This document shows positions 1-10,802 of a DNA stretch of 64,000 bases, piece after piece. Origin of the DNA: Macrolepiota albuminosa (lineage: Eukaryota > Basidiomycota > Agaricomycetes > Agaricales > Agaricaceae); NCBI GenBank assembly GCA_027475525.1, contig JAMWFC010000120.1, positions 453,395 to 517,394 of the forward strand, in the 5' to 3' direction. A model generated the notes under the pieces. That model saw nothing but the letters and a program-made list of their open reading frames with translations, was not told the origin of the DNA and ran no database searches. Both the position numbers and the translations under genes were made by a program. Each line of letters begins with the position of its first letter. Positions within the stretch are counted from its first letter, which is position 1.

Positions 1-816
1 GGAGGAATGGTGGAACAAGAAGTTGAATGGTGGAACTGGTGGCACCGAAACATGCCTCCCAAAAGGGAAATTGGACTATCAAATATGTTCTGGAGGCTGG
101 GGAGTTGACAACAAAAGAGTCATGTGTAGATAGTGGTCTGTGCACCAGAAAAACAGTATAAATAGCCCAAGTTTAGTAGAGAATAGACAGGCAATTGATA
201 GGCAAAGGCTCGGTGGTTCCCAGGGAGTGAATCACTTAGGCTGGAGTTTGTTGAGAACCCTCTGCTTTCAGGAAGATTATTGAAAGCCTTCAAATATATC
301 AATTTCATCATCAAGTCAGTGTGCACTGCAAGTAACCTTCTACACCATCAAGCCCCAGAACTATCAGTAATACTCACACCAAGTACTACAATGGTCATAC
401 ATATGATCCATATGAATTCAGACTGCCTCATTCATTCCAGGCATATTTTCATGCAAATCATGAGATGCAGACATCAAAAATGTCTGGGAACTGCAAAACA
501 GGTGTCTGTTGGCTATTTTTTCCAGCCATAGGGTAGGCTATTGCCTAACCTCTCGATCTGCTGGTAATCCACCAGCCTGCCTGCAATTATTATGACGATT
601 ATTATCATCTCAATTGTTCTGTCTATGATTATGACTCCTACCATTGTTATTGCAACAATTCTGCTCCCTCCTATTGTAATGATCACTACTATCATCACTA
701 TCCTCTGGATCTCTGTCCAGCTCAGTAGTTTGAGCAGCGAATTGTCACTGCATATTATCAACAGGCATTACACCTTCATGCCCTTTAAAGGCTATCCTCT
801 GATCGTCAATCAATGA
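1..816. other. Flank of element A, no clear gene
   Basis: No intact gene is visible. Short open frames on both strands have low-complexity translations (runs of I, T and N) with no recognisable domain. This DNA was contiguous with 23445 onward before element A inserted, because the same CTCAC lies on both sides of the element. It may be decayed older transposon sequence. Confidence 0.4.
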
Positions 817-821
817 CTCAC
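817..821. repeat. Target-site duplication of element A, left copy
   Basis: CTCAC directly precedes the left LTR, and the same five bases directly follow the right LTR at 23440-23444. Five base pairs is the usual duplication length for Ty3/Gypsy integrases. Confidence 0.88.
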
Positions 822-1593
822 TGTCAGGTTCCGCTGATGATGGGGGCCTCCAGGGGCAAGCGGGTCCTTACTAGGCAGACTCAAAGTCTACAGGAAGTCT
901 CCAGGTAATGGAGAGTGAGCTCCAGAGTTTTGGGGTGGGGCACGGGGTGGCTACAGAGCGCCGGAGTTTGTAGGGAGAGGTAGAGCAGGATCCCGGGCTA
1001 AGTCCAGAATACGGGGCGGGAGTAGGCGGAGCCTTGCTAGGGTGGAGGAGAGGAGGGGTGATCAGAAAAAGAGACTGAGACTGGGAGACTGAGATTGGAA
1101 CCAAGAGACTGAGTTAGAATTGAAGTGAGACTTTTAGAGGGCCGAGAGACTTGAGAGAATAAGACAGATAGATTGAGGTAAGTACGAAATAGACAAGAGA
1201 GTATAGAGACGAGTTTATGGCAATATCAAGACTACCGTAATGGTTTACTGGCTACCAGCTATATACCTTTGGCGGTTAAGGTCCGGGGCATCTGGATAAG
1301 TTCCAGGGTTAGGCTTCGCATGCCCAGTCCTGTGCACTGTATTGTCCTGGTTGAGTTCTGTGCGGCGTATTGTCTGGGTGCGGGTGTGGCACCGGGGGAT
1401 CGGTCGGGCCCCATCGGCTGGTGCAGGGTGGAAAGCTGGGCGATCGACAGGGCCCAGAGTACAGGATGCGGGCGCCGGGGTGGATCTCCTGACTGGGTGG
1501 GCGACCACGTGAGTCGTGAGAGCCCCGGGGCACGGGCAAGGAGTCAGGGCGCATCGGGGTTCGCGTGGTGTGCCGGGGTGACGGGTCGTGACA
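822..1593 (-). repeat. Element A 3' LTR (left copy)
   Basis: This 772-bp copy matches 22668-23439 along its whole length with scattered substitutions and no net length difference. The ends form the short inverted repeat TGTCA/TGACA. It is the 3' LTR because the coding order runs right to left. Several dozen differences from its partner suggest an old insertion, but I did not count them exactly. Confidence 0.92.
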
Positions 1594-1604
1594 TCACCCC
1601 CCCG
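1594..1604 (-). promoter_or_regulatory. Polypurine tract of element A
   Basis: A run of seven C on the plus strand (seven G in the element's sense) lies directly inside the 3' LTR. That is where the second-strand primer of an LTR retrotransposon is expected. The call rests on position and composition only. Confidence 0.6.
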
Positions 1605-1737
1605 TAGTGCTGAGACCCTCGAGGCGGTGGTGGCTGTGCAGCTTCGGCGTGGGACTCGAAGTCAAAGCGCAAAGTGTGATGCCATCAGTTTGGGGCCTAG
1701 AAAAAGAAAAAAAATTTTTTGCCACTCCCCATTTGTC

Positions 1738-3577
1738 ATGTCACACCCTTTTACGCCCCTCTGCTCCCCTACCCCCTCTCCTGCTGGAGATAACACCCTG
1801 TCATCCTGGCAGGAGTACGATCAGCGCTGGGGAGAATATGATCAGCAGCGGGATCGCCAGCAAATTAGTGAAATGGCCCGTGAGTGTCCGACATCATTAC
1901 CTGTCCTTATTGTTCAATCGTCGCAGGCTCTGTAGGTTCCGGTTCTCGTCCGGCTGCTGGGTCTTCGTCTCTGGGTGGTCCCTCAATCCCTCCTGTAGTG
2001 GCCAGGCCATCCGGGGCACTGCAGAGGTCTCTCTCCCGTCCTCTTGGTTTGTCGTCTTGGTTCGACCGCCCATCCCTCGGGATAGGGGAGGTGTGGCCTG
2101 TCCCGGAGGCACAGCGCGTCCCTCAAGATCAGGTGACGCCAGAGCAATTTGCGGCTGCGCAGGGGCATTTCCATGGGCACCCGGCGCGCAGGTGGTGCGA
2201 GGCTGCAGGCCCGGTGAGTGTCGTCCGGAGTTGTTCAGAATTCTCCTGACTTCTCGCAGTGCGTGATGTGTGCACGCAGGGGGGTGACCTGCGAGTTCGA
2301 GGAGCCAGTGGTGGGGGCGCGTCGAGACACCTCGATGTGCACGGCTTGCCGTTTGCATCACGAGCAGTGTTCGGTGGGACTGGCTTGGAGGGTGTGGTGC
2401 ATGGTGCAGGAGCAGGGTTGGGGAGAAGAGTGGGTGATGGAGCGACTGCGGGGGGTCCAGGGAACTCGTACAAGGACGAGGGCGAGGGGTCCGTTGACGG
2501 GTGCCACGCCGTCCGGGGGCCAAGGGGGAGAGGGGGCCCCAGTGTGTCGGCATCACGCCAAGCATCCAGCTGTGGTGTGCTCATTGGGCAAAGAGCCGGA
2601 GGCGCCCTGCTGGGACAAGGGCAAGCGACGAGCCTTGCCTGAGCGTTTGGACGAGGACAAGCAGCCCCCCACTCATCGCCAAAGAAGGTCGCCTGGATCC
2701 CCGGTTGTGGGTCCCTCGAGGTCCGGTGGGGAGGTGCCCCTGCCTGACGTGGACCGACCCAATCCTGATGCCGCTCCCGAGCCCGAGGTCGAGCCTGATG
2801 TTGGGAGCACATACTCGGAGGCTCAGCAGGAGAGGAGGCTACAGGAGGATTTGCAGGCTGAGCGGGAGGTGGAGAGGGAGTCGGCGACCCGGGCTCAAGT
2901 GGCATTGGAGGAGGAGGTCGCGGCCTTGCAGGCTCAACTGGAGCAAGGGGATGGTCGATTGCTGAGGGCTGAGGTGCAGGAGACGAGGGCGGCAGAGTTA
3001 CGGGAGTTGCTGGGGAGGGTAGAGGGGGCGCAGGCGAGTTTGGTCCATCGGAGGGGCTGGCTGGTAGGGAGCATGGCCGCCGCCCAGGGCGAGGCAATGC
3101 ATAAGTGGGCAGTCTCTCCCTCTGGGCCCCCGACTAACTGCTTCAGGCTGGGCACAGGAGCATCGGCTCTTGTTAGATGGCGGCACCTCGGCGCACGCCT
3201 TCATCTCCCAGGGGCTGACCTCAGTGTCTGGTCTGGCCCCTGGCGAGGTGACTCAGGGCGTCAGTCACTTGGGGCGCCTGCTGACAGCCCACCAGAGGCG
3301 GAACCTCGTGGTCCCTGGGACCTGGGTGGAGGTAGTGGTGGACGCCGGAGAGCCTCTCCCTTCATACAACAAGAGGGTGGCGGCAGTGGTGGCAGCTATG
3401 GAGGCGGCAGTGGCAGCAGGGTTGGGGGCGAGCGCTTTGGGAGCCTCTGAGGAGTCAGGCCCTTCGATGGGGGGAGTTCCAGTGGGGCATTGGGGGTGTC
3501 AGGAACGTCGGAGTCAGGAGTATAGGCTTTCTTGGTCCTGGAGTTGTCATTTTCTTGTTCGTTGTCCTATAATGTAG
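1738..3577 (+). CDS. Antisense spliced gene inside element A, Cys-rich coiled-coil protein
   Basis: This gene runs opposite to element A, between its 3' LTR and chromodomain. My model has four exons: 1738-1879, 1927-2213, 2260-3111 and 3158-3577. They total 1701 nt (566 residues), and the three introns are 46-47 bp with GT...AG ends. The third intron has a good CTAAC branch site. Exon 3 begins with a cysteine cluster (C-x2-C-x6-C, then C-x2-C-x6-C within about 35 residues) that could bind zinc. Next come a basic low-complexity region and a Glu/Arg/Gln-rich coiled coil (about 2800-3050). The C-terminal exon is Gly/Ala/Val-rich. I do not recognise a named family. Because the introns lie on the strand opposite to the element's RNA, they would survive retrotransposition, which fits a gene carried as antisense cargo. 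No promoter was identified. Confidence 0.62.
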
Positions 3578-3722
3578 TTTTTAGCTTGTATATACTGGTG
3601 ACTTTGAGCGCGTAATGCAGGGAGATAGAAAAGAGAGAGAAACAAGGAACTTATTGGTGGGAGTTGAATCCCTGGTACTTCCAGAGGCAGGGGTTACGCC
3701 CTTGCAGCCATCTGTGGGATCC

Positions 3723-4861
3723 TTAGCCCCGGGGGGATTGGGGCTTGTCCAGGTGGGTCTCGTGAAAATGTCGGAGCTTGCCGGGGGCGTTCTTCAGGTT
3801 TGCCCAGGGCTCCCAGGTGTCGTCCTCTGGTCCGTAGCCGGCCCACCGCACGAAGTAGTTCAGTTGTCCTCGAATCACTCGCGAGTCAAGGATGTGGTCG
3901 ACTTCGTAATGGTACTCGTTGTCCACCTCGAAGGGGGGGGGTTGGTTGGGGCGTTGTCCAGGGAAGGGCTTCGGGTCGTGCTTTTCAAGGAGTCGGACGT
4001 GGAATATGGGGTGGAGTCCTCGTAATCCCAGAGGGAGGTCCAGGCGGTAGGCATGTGAGAATACCTTCCAAGGTTATCTTGAAGGGGCCGAAACACTTGT
4101 GATCGAGCTTCACTGACAGCCGTCTTGTCCGGAGGTTGCGTCGGTCGAGCCAAACGAGAGTACCGGGGCTCCAGTCGAGAGTGGTTTCTCGTTGGAGGTT
4201 GGCGTGCTTGGAATAGGCTTGGTTGGCGACGTCGATTTTGTTCCGGAGGAACTCGTGGAGGGCCCGGAGGTCCTGGGCGACCTCGTGGGTGGCGTGAGCG
4301 GGAATATCCCAGAGGGACAGGGTTAGTCGGGGGTGGTACCCCTTATTGGTGAAGAAGGGGGATACCCCCATGGCGGAGTGGGGGGTGTTGTTGTAGGTGA
4401 ACTTGGCGAGGGGGAGTTCGGCGTGCCAGTCGTTTTGGAGGTAGTTCACGTAGATCCGGAGGTACTGTTCCAGGGTCTGGTTGACCCGTTTGGTTTGTCC
4501 ATCGGTTTCCAGGTGGTATGCGGTAGAGAGGTTGATGCAGACGCTGAGGGCCTTGCAGAGGGATGTCCAGAATTTGGAAATGAAGAGGGGACCCCGGTCG
4601 GAGACGACGTTGTCAGGGAGTCCGTGCTTCGAGAACACGTGTTCCAGGAAGAGCCAGGCAAAACTAGGGGCGTCGTCGGTGGTGTGACAGGGAATAAAGA
4701 TGGCTTGCTTCGTGAGTTGGCACACGATGACGAGGATGGCATCGAAGCCCTTCGACTCGGGGAGTTCAACAATGTGGTCCATGGAGATGGACGACCACGG
4801 GCATCTCCCAATGGGCAGGGGCTTGTGGTGGGGAACTTTGGCCTGGAGGCACAGTTCGCAG
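3723..4861 (-). pseudogene. Element A integrase and C-terminal chromodomain (decayed)
   Basis: This part of pol reads right to left. The core begins with the first catalytic Asp in an MDHIVELPES-like motif, and the second lies in VVSDRGPLF. The third catalytic residue, Glu of the QTER motif, is Lys here (codon AAA at 4489-4491), which should abolish strand transfer. The zinc-binding H-H-C-C region spans the in-frame TGA at 4864-4866. A frameshift near 4065 separates the core from the chromodomain, which is intact at 3723-3926 (EYEVD-like start, [17 protein letters not shown] core). Chromodomains on Ty3/Gypsy integrases steer insertion to modified histones. Nonfunctional as it stands. Confidence 0.88.
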
Positions 4862-4863
4862 GC

Positions 4864-6216
4864 TCAGACGTATTGGATGACATCCTTCTTCATTCCTGGC
4901 CAAAAGTAAGTACGTGAGATGAGCTGGAGGGTCTTACGTATCCCCGAGTGTCCCTGGAGCTTATGGTCGTGATGCTGTCGGAGGATGTCAAGGCGGATGT
5001 TCTTGTGATCTGGGGCGTAGATACAGCCATCGCGGAGGAGTAGTTTGCTGTCAGGGAAAAAGGTGAAAGAGGGGTCAGGAGGGGGTTCATCAGGGGAGGG
5101 GTTCCAGGGTTCATGCCGGGTGAAATAGTCATCTCGGGGTGATTCCCGGATCTGTTTCAGGATTCCTTCCTTGTTCAAGATCAGTACTGCATTCAAATGT
5201 TTGGGGGGGATTACCATGCGATGGTTGAAGGTGTTTTGCTCTGTCTCGAAGGACTTCTTGGGATAGATGTCCGGACGTCGAGTTAGGGCATCAGGTTTGG
5301 CTCCGAGTCGTCCAGGGCAGTAGTGGATGGTAAAGTCGTATTTGGATAGAACTTCAGACCACTGAGCCTGTCTTCGGCTGAGAAGTTTGGTGGTCGTGAA
5401 GTACTGAAGGTTGTTGTAGTCCGAGTACACTTGGATTCGGTGCGGGGTACCCTCGAGGTAAGCTCGCCATTGCTTGAAGGCTTCGACAATCACGAGGAGT
5501 TCCTTGTCGTAGATGTCGTAATTGAGCTCGGCCAGGATCATTGATTGGGTGTAAAAAGCCACAGGTCAGAGCTCCTGGTTGTCCGGCTCCATTTGCAAGA
5601 GGATACCCGCGATGGCATAGTTGGAGGCGTCGCACTCCAGGACAACCGGGAGAGTGGGGTCGTAGTGCCGGAGGATTGAGGCTGAAGTGAAAGCTTCCTT
5701 GAATAAGGTGAACGCACTTTGGCACTTACTGTCCCACCCCCAGGGGGTGTCCTTCCTGGTTAACCGGTTGAGGGATTTAGTGATACTGAAGTAGTTGTTG
5801 ATGAAGCGTCGGTAGAAGTTTGCGAATCCAAGGAAGGATTGCACTTCCTTGACGTTCTTCAGAGGCGGCCAATTAAGGATTGCTTCGACCTTTGCGGGGT
5901 CCATGCAAACTCCGTCTGGGGTGACAATGACGCCGAGGTATTCGACTTCTGTAGTGTGGAATGAGCACTTCTCCGGTTTTGCGTGTAGGTTGTGGCTTCG
6001 GAGTTGTTCGAGAACTTGTCGGACGTGGATTTGGTGTTTGTCAAGGGAGTCCGAATAGATCAGGATATCGTCCAGGTAGACAATGACAAAGACGTTGTTC
6101 ATGTCATGGAAGATGTCGTTCATAAAGTACTGGAAGGTTGCGGGGGAGTTAGTCATTCCGAATGGCATTACCAGATATTCAAAGAGGCCGTAATGGGTGC
6201 GGTGATGAGCCTGCAT
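4864..6216 (-). pseudogene. Element A reverse transcriptase (C-terminal part) and RNase H
   Basis: Downstream half of the reverse transcriptase. It has the [15 protein letters not shown] motif and the catalytic YLDDILIYS motif, then connection sequences and RNase H with its first Asp in ECDASNYAIAG and a later YSDYNNL strand. An in-frame TGA (about 5563-5565) separates the start of RNase H from the rest, and another at 4864-4866 ends the zinc-finger region. Both sit where CGA (Arg) is usual. The N-terminal half of the enzyme is at 18204-19063, beyond the insertion. The join is clean: removing the insert restores AFR-THYG across the boundary. Confidence 0.9.
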
Positions 6217-6293
6217 GCGGGGGAGTTAGTCATTCCGAATGGCATTACCAGATATTCAAAGAGGCCGTAATGGGTGCGGTGATGAGCCTGCAT
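6139..6293. repeat. 77-bp tandem duplication 1 (left boundary of the insert)
   Basis: Bases 6139-6216 are identical to 6216-6293, a period of 77. The repeated block spans the junction between reverse transcriptase and the inserted element. It is one of eight duplications with the same period in this window, so an assembly overlap is more likely than biology. Confidence 0.9.
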
Positions 6294-6352
6294 CGTGGCT
6301 GGCTACCGATAGCACCAATATCCACACCTCACATTGGCCCACTAGTACCACC
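6280..6352 (+). repeat. Left terminal inverted repeat of the insert
   Basis: Pairs with 18127-18199 over 73 bp with three mismatches (at the second base, in the GGCTGG/GGCTAG step and in AATATCC/AATACCC). The outermost bases are TGATGAGCC here and TAATGAGCC at the other end. Confidence 0.75.
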
Positions 6353-7299
6353 AGAAGCGCCATGCTCTAGCGCTTCCAGTGCTATTTTTCTCATATTTTT
6401 ACACTAATAACTCGCAGCTACAGACTCCAATTACTCTCAGACCACTTTTTATGGCACCACTTATTCTTCGCACCACTATTGACACCTCGCCGCACCTTGC
6501 CACTTGCACTTCAAGGCTATACATTTACACAGACACTTGGCATCAGTCAATCTGGCATAATGCTCTTAGCCAGTGGCAGCGCTTACAAGGGGAAATGATG
6601 AAGTATTTCCGTGACAGCATCATTATGGACCTTTTTACTATACAATTCAATTCACCGCATTTACTTACATTTTTATCAGTTCACCACCCTCTAGCGGCGC
6701 TTAACCTCTTAGCGTTGGCTAACTTTCTTTACTATAAATACCTACTTTTTGTTAGTAGCACAGGGAATCAATTTGGCAGTAGGGATCATATCCCAACATT
6801 TTGGTCTCCATACACAACAGACTACCTCTTGTTGACCGTGTCAAGCAAGGGGACTCTGCTCTAGTTTTCTATATATTTTGGTCTCCATACGCAACAGACT
6901 ACCTCTTGTTGACCGTGTCAAGCAAGGGGACTCTGCTCTAGTTTTCTATATTTCTCTCTCTCTAGCGCCTTGCAACTACGGCTTGGCTTTCGTGCTTAGA
7001 TCTGCTAAGCAATCTCATCCTTTTATTATCACGTTCTAGGTGCTAACACTTAGCGCCTCTTAGTGACCCTTTCCCGCACCTCTTAGCGCCTTTCTTAGCG
7101 ACTTTCCCACGCTCTTAGCGCTCCCCCTTAGCGACTTTTAGCGCCCTGTAGCCACATTTTGGAGCCTTACGCAAGTGCCTCCAATTATCCACTTTCCTTG
7201 CCACCAACCTCTTGCCTACCGTGTGTTCTCTGGGACCTGTCCAGGACTCTCTCACACACTTAGCACGCCCAAAGCTATATTGGCTAAGTAGCTGCACTA
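6353..7299. other. Noncoding left arm of the insert with CTTAGCG repeats
   Basis: No coding region is convincing here. From about 6690 to 7145 the motif CTTAGCG followed by C, A or T recurs many times in the same orientation, especially at 7045-7145. Such subterminal repeats are often transposase-binding sites in DNA transposons, but that role is inferred. A 77-bp duplication (6798-6951) lies within it. Confidence 0.5.
6798..6951. repeat. 77-bp tandem duplication 2
   Basis: Bases 6798-6874 equal 6875-6951 with one mismatch (A at 6814, G at 6891). Period exactly 77, same as the other duplications. Confidence 0.88.
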
Positions 7300-9492
7300 G
7301 TGATAGTCCATGCAGCGCCCAGTGTATTCAGTACGAAATATACTGATTTGATGGTGAGAGTGCTTACTATGGAGCTGCAAATGTATGTGCAGTGTAAGGC
7401 CACATGGCAATCGGGGGTCTCGACCCCCTGGAGCCACACGTCCGAGGAATGCTTGGCACGACGCAATCAAGACGTCGGAATCGAGCTAGTGGAGGCACTA
7501 GCATGGGCGCAAGAAGTGCCCGAAGTAAGACCGGTGAGTACTTTTTATACTCCAGCAGGACAAGGGTGGCGTGAGGAGCCCCTGCACATGCGTAACCAAG
7601 ACCGTAGGACAGATGTGTCAGGTCTGGATGGGCACGATAGTACTGTGCTCAAAGTGGAGAGCGAGGCATCCGTGATGCCGCGCGTGCCCATGGCCGAAAT
7701 GTTGAGCGACAGAGTCACGTATCAACGTATGCGCAATGGCAACCTCAGGACTAAGGGACAGTCCCTTATCGACGATCAGCTCATCGTATTCAAGGGCACT
7801 AAGCCCATTGACGAGATGCGTCGTCAATTCATCATGCAGGGTCAGGAGAATCAAGCTTCTCCAGGTCCAGGGCGGCGCAACAATCATGATTGAGGAGACT
7901 TCCTCAATCGAGATGGCGCCACGAGACGTGATGTCCCTGGTAACGGCCGGGATGACGGCCCTAGGTCGATTCCTCGAGACGAGGGCAATTATGCCCACAG
8001 TCGAGGAGGCTCGGGACGTCCCCCGCAAGGTGGACGGGGGAAGTCACTTCCCCATGCCGCTGATTTGGCGACTAGATCCCCGGGTCAGCGGGAAGCCATT
8101 CGAATGCATCGTGAAGCCATGCACGATTGCCTGCATCGAGTAGTCGATGATGCCCTGGGCGTAACCTTACGGTTACCAGACGGAGTGAAGCTGCGTAAAG
8201 CAGACAGTAGGCACATTTGCGCCTATACAGGCGCGTCCAAGTTCAGTGACCTGGAAGATTGGGCGATGGATGTATGCACCCATCTTGCCATGTGCTTATA
8301 CGGAGGTGACCGTATGGAACGAGAACGAATCTTCGTTCTGCCTGAGTTCTTGGCCGGAGAGGCCATGGGTTGGTTTCGACGGGCAGTACTGCACGTCAAC
8401 TGTGTCCAATATGACTGGACGTTTAAAGGAGTCCTTACAGGACTGTACGATCGATTCGTACACCCCTCAACGCTCCAGGATGCAAGGCGGGACTTCCAGT
8501 CTGCCAAGTACACCGAGAAGTTGGGAGTACAAGGGTTCTATGATACCCTTAATGACCATGCCCAGAACATGGCAGTATACCCAGACGGGTATACAATGCT
8601 CGAAACGTTCTTGGATGGCATTCCAGCGGACATGCGCCGCTATTTGATACGTGAGGATGGATTGTCCCCAGAAGTCAACGATGTGGAAGAATTTGTGGCA
8701 TATGCCATCCGGTATGAGCAGTCTCTGAAGACTGCTAACCACTACGAACATCGGAGTGGACACAAAGGGGGACCCAGGCGACTACCGCCTGGTGGGACAC
8801 CCTCACGGAGTCAGCATGTGGGAACCTTCCTGGCCAAAAAGACCGATTTGGACCGTGACCGCAACACGTGGTTTGTTGTACGCAGAACCCCTGCTGCAAA
8901 CCAAGGGCAGAGCCGCCCACGCCCAGAGCGGGCACCAGACGGAGAACGTCCTAAACCAAGGCCGGACTTCAAGCTGGCCAACCCACCGGGGCAGTCGGGG
9001 ACTTGTTTTGCATGTGGCCAACCAGGCCACTATGCTACCAACTGCCCTGCAAAGCCAGGAACCCCGAGAAAGTATACACTCCGCGCCCACCTTCGAGCTG
9101 CACATACTGCAGCCACAAGTGGGAGTGATGGAGACGTATCTGCCGATTCTGAGGCAGAGCACCCCACAAACAACCAGGAGCCCCCAGAGGAGGCATCGGG
9201 CGCCGAGCCCGAGAGTGTGGTCGTGGAGGGGGAGGAGTACGTCACAGTCGACGTATATGACGACGTCTACGACAATGAGTATTACAGTCGCGACAGCGAC
9301 TCTGAGTGCCTAGCGGCAATGATGGATTGGCCGTCCACAAATGATCCCAAACGGAATAACATGGTTCGGATGAAGAAGGTGACCCTTCGTTGTGCAGAGG
9401 GCACTTTGCAGCGCCCTACATTGAAACGAGCAGACAAGGAGTGCCTGGTCTCGTATGTGGACGTAGACGGCCACAAGGCATGGACCCTATAG
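7300..9492 (+). pseudogene. Element B gag with CCHC zinc knuckle
   Basis: Capsid-like gag of a Ty3/Gypsy retrotransposon. A single frame runs from 7300 and is interrupted by TGA at 7891-7893, then is open from about 8065 to TAG at 9490-9492. The central part (about 8270-8720) has the retrotransposon gag fold signature (WAMDVCTHLAM, GWFRRAV, a YDRFVHP-like segment). A canonical zinc knuckle, C-x2-C-x4-H-x4-C, lies at about 9004-9045 (CFACGQPGHYATNC). An acidic tail follows. The TAG comes directly before the protease DSGS, so gag and pol share one frame broken by stops, rather than a frameshift. The stops suggest CpG decay. Confidence 0.85.
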
Positions 9493-10734
9493 GACTCTGG
9501 GAGTACTACATCGGGCATAACGCCCCAGTTCGCCCATGTGTATGGAATATCCGTGCAGGAGTTGGATACGCCATTGGCGTTACAGCTGGGCACCATAGGA
9601 AGCCGAGCCATGGTGCAGTATGGGACAAATGTGAATGTCCAAATGCCGGGCTCACGTAGCCGGGAATACATGGATGTAGCAAACTTTGATCGCTACGATA
9701 TGATACTGGGAACGCCATTCATGCGGCGTAACAAAGTCATACTAGACTTTGACCAATGTCAGGTACTAGTAAATGGGAAAGTGATCCCAGCCGAACGAGC
9801 TACAGCAGACGACACTGATAATCGTCTGCGACGTCATCGCACTATGGAGAAACGCAAGGACTCTCCATGACTGGGCCGGCGCAGAGTGCCGGCCGTGGAG
9901 GATGTGGAGGAAGAAGTGCAGGCTATGCCTGGACTGAGCGCAGACCACAACGTGGTAATGATGAGTGAGGAGGAGTATCAAGCCTCCAAGAGGAGCAACG
10001 AGCAAATAATCACTCCTGACGTTCGAGGCGCAAAGCCTCCAGACAAGCACCATCAAAAGGCGAGACAACGGGAGGACTCAGTGGATGTATGTCCACCTAC
10101 ATCCTCACGAGTCAAGTTGGAAGACTTGAGAGACAGCATCCAAGAGGCGGAAGCCTCAGGAGAGGGGGACACACGGTCCCTATGGGAGCGACCAGCCCCC
10201 CTGCCGGAGTACGACTGGGCATACGACCCCCGAATGCCGCAAGAGTGGAACGAGCTGGTGGCAGCCACGTGTGCGCAAAATGCGCACCAGAGATGGATGA
10301 CCATCAACCCAGCGTATTGCCAGCCAGCCCCAGACGAGGTGTCCATAGCGTACTCGCTTGTACATGAGGGAAGAAGCCTCGTGGCTTATAAGGCAGCAGC
10401 AGCGGGTGCTCCACTGAGACTACATATACCCAATGACAGTGTCAATCAAGTGCTCGCAATGCGCGAGCAGTATGCACCGCCGCCTCGGCCATCCTCAGAG
10501 ACGGTGGAAGTACTTCCCCCGGTACGTAGGAAGGGGAAGCAGAAGGCGACAAGCCTTTGTGAGGAAGATATCCCTCGGTTGCGTCAGCAATGGCAAGAAG
10601 AATTTGCCGACATGGTCAACGGGACCAAGGAGGAGCTTCCACCATGGCGGGAGGTGAACCATGAGATCAATCTCATAGACGAGAGCAAGCAGTATAAGTA
10701 CCACTTGCCGCGCTGCCCGTGCGCCGGGAGGTGA
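9493..10734 (+). pseudogene. Element B aspartic protease and linker
   Basis: The retroviral-type protease starts immediately after the TAG, with the catalytic DSGST motif, and continues to a YDMILGTPFM flap-end motif near 9695-9725, as expected for Ty3/Gypsy proteases. An in-frame TGA at 9868-9870 interrupts the linker, which then reads on from 9886 in the same frame. The segment to 10734 is a Pro/Glu/Arg-rich spacer leading into reverse transcriptase. The end of this ORF is an artefact of the 77-bp duplication at 10648-10802. Collapsing it joins the linker to the polymerase frame. Confidence 0.82.
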
Positions 10735-10802
10735 ACCATGAGATCAATCTCATAGACGAGAGCAAGCAGTATAAGTACCACTTGCCGCGCTGCCCGTGCG
10801 CC
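10648..10802. repeat. 77-bp tandem duplication 3, inside element B pol
   Basis: Bases 10648-10725 equal 10725-10802, a period of 77. Since 77 is not a multiple of three it shifts the frame. Removing one copy makes protease and reverse transcriptase one continuous frame. Confidence 0.92.

Noticed and set aside
2129..3097. 322-codon Pro-rich frame on the minus strand
   Set aside because: It is the shadow of the GC-rich antisense gene exons on the plus strand. Its low-complexity Pro/Ser composition comes from reading Gly/Glu codons backwards.
4333..4917. 194-codon Gly/Val-rich frame on the plus strand
   Set aside because: Shadow of the element A integrase. It has no domain of its own and no splice partners.
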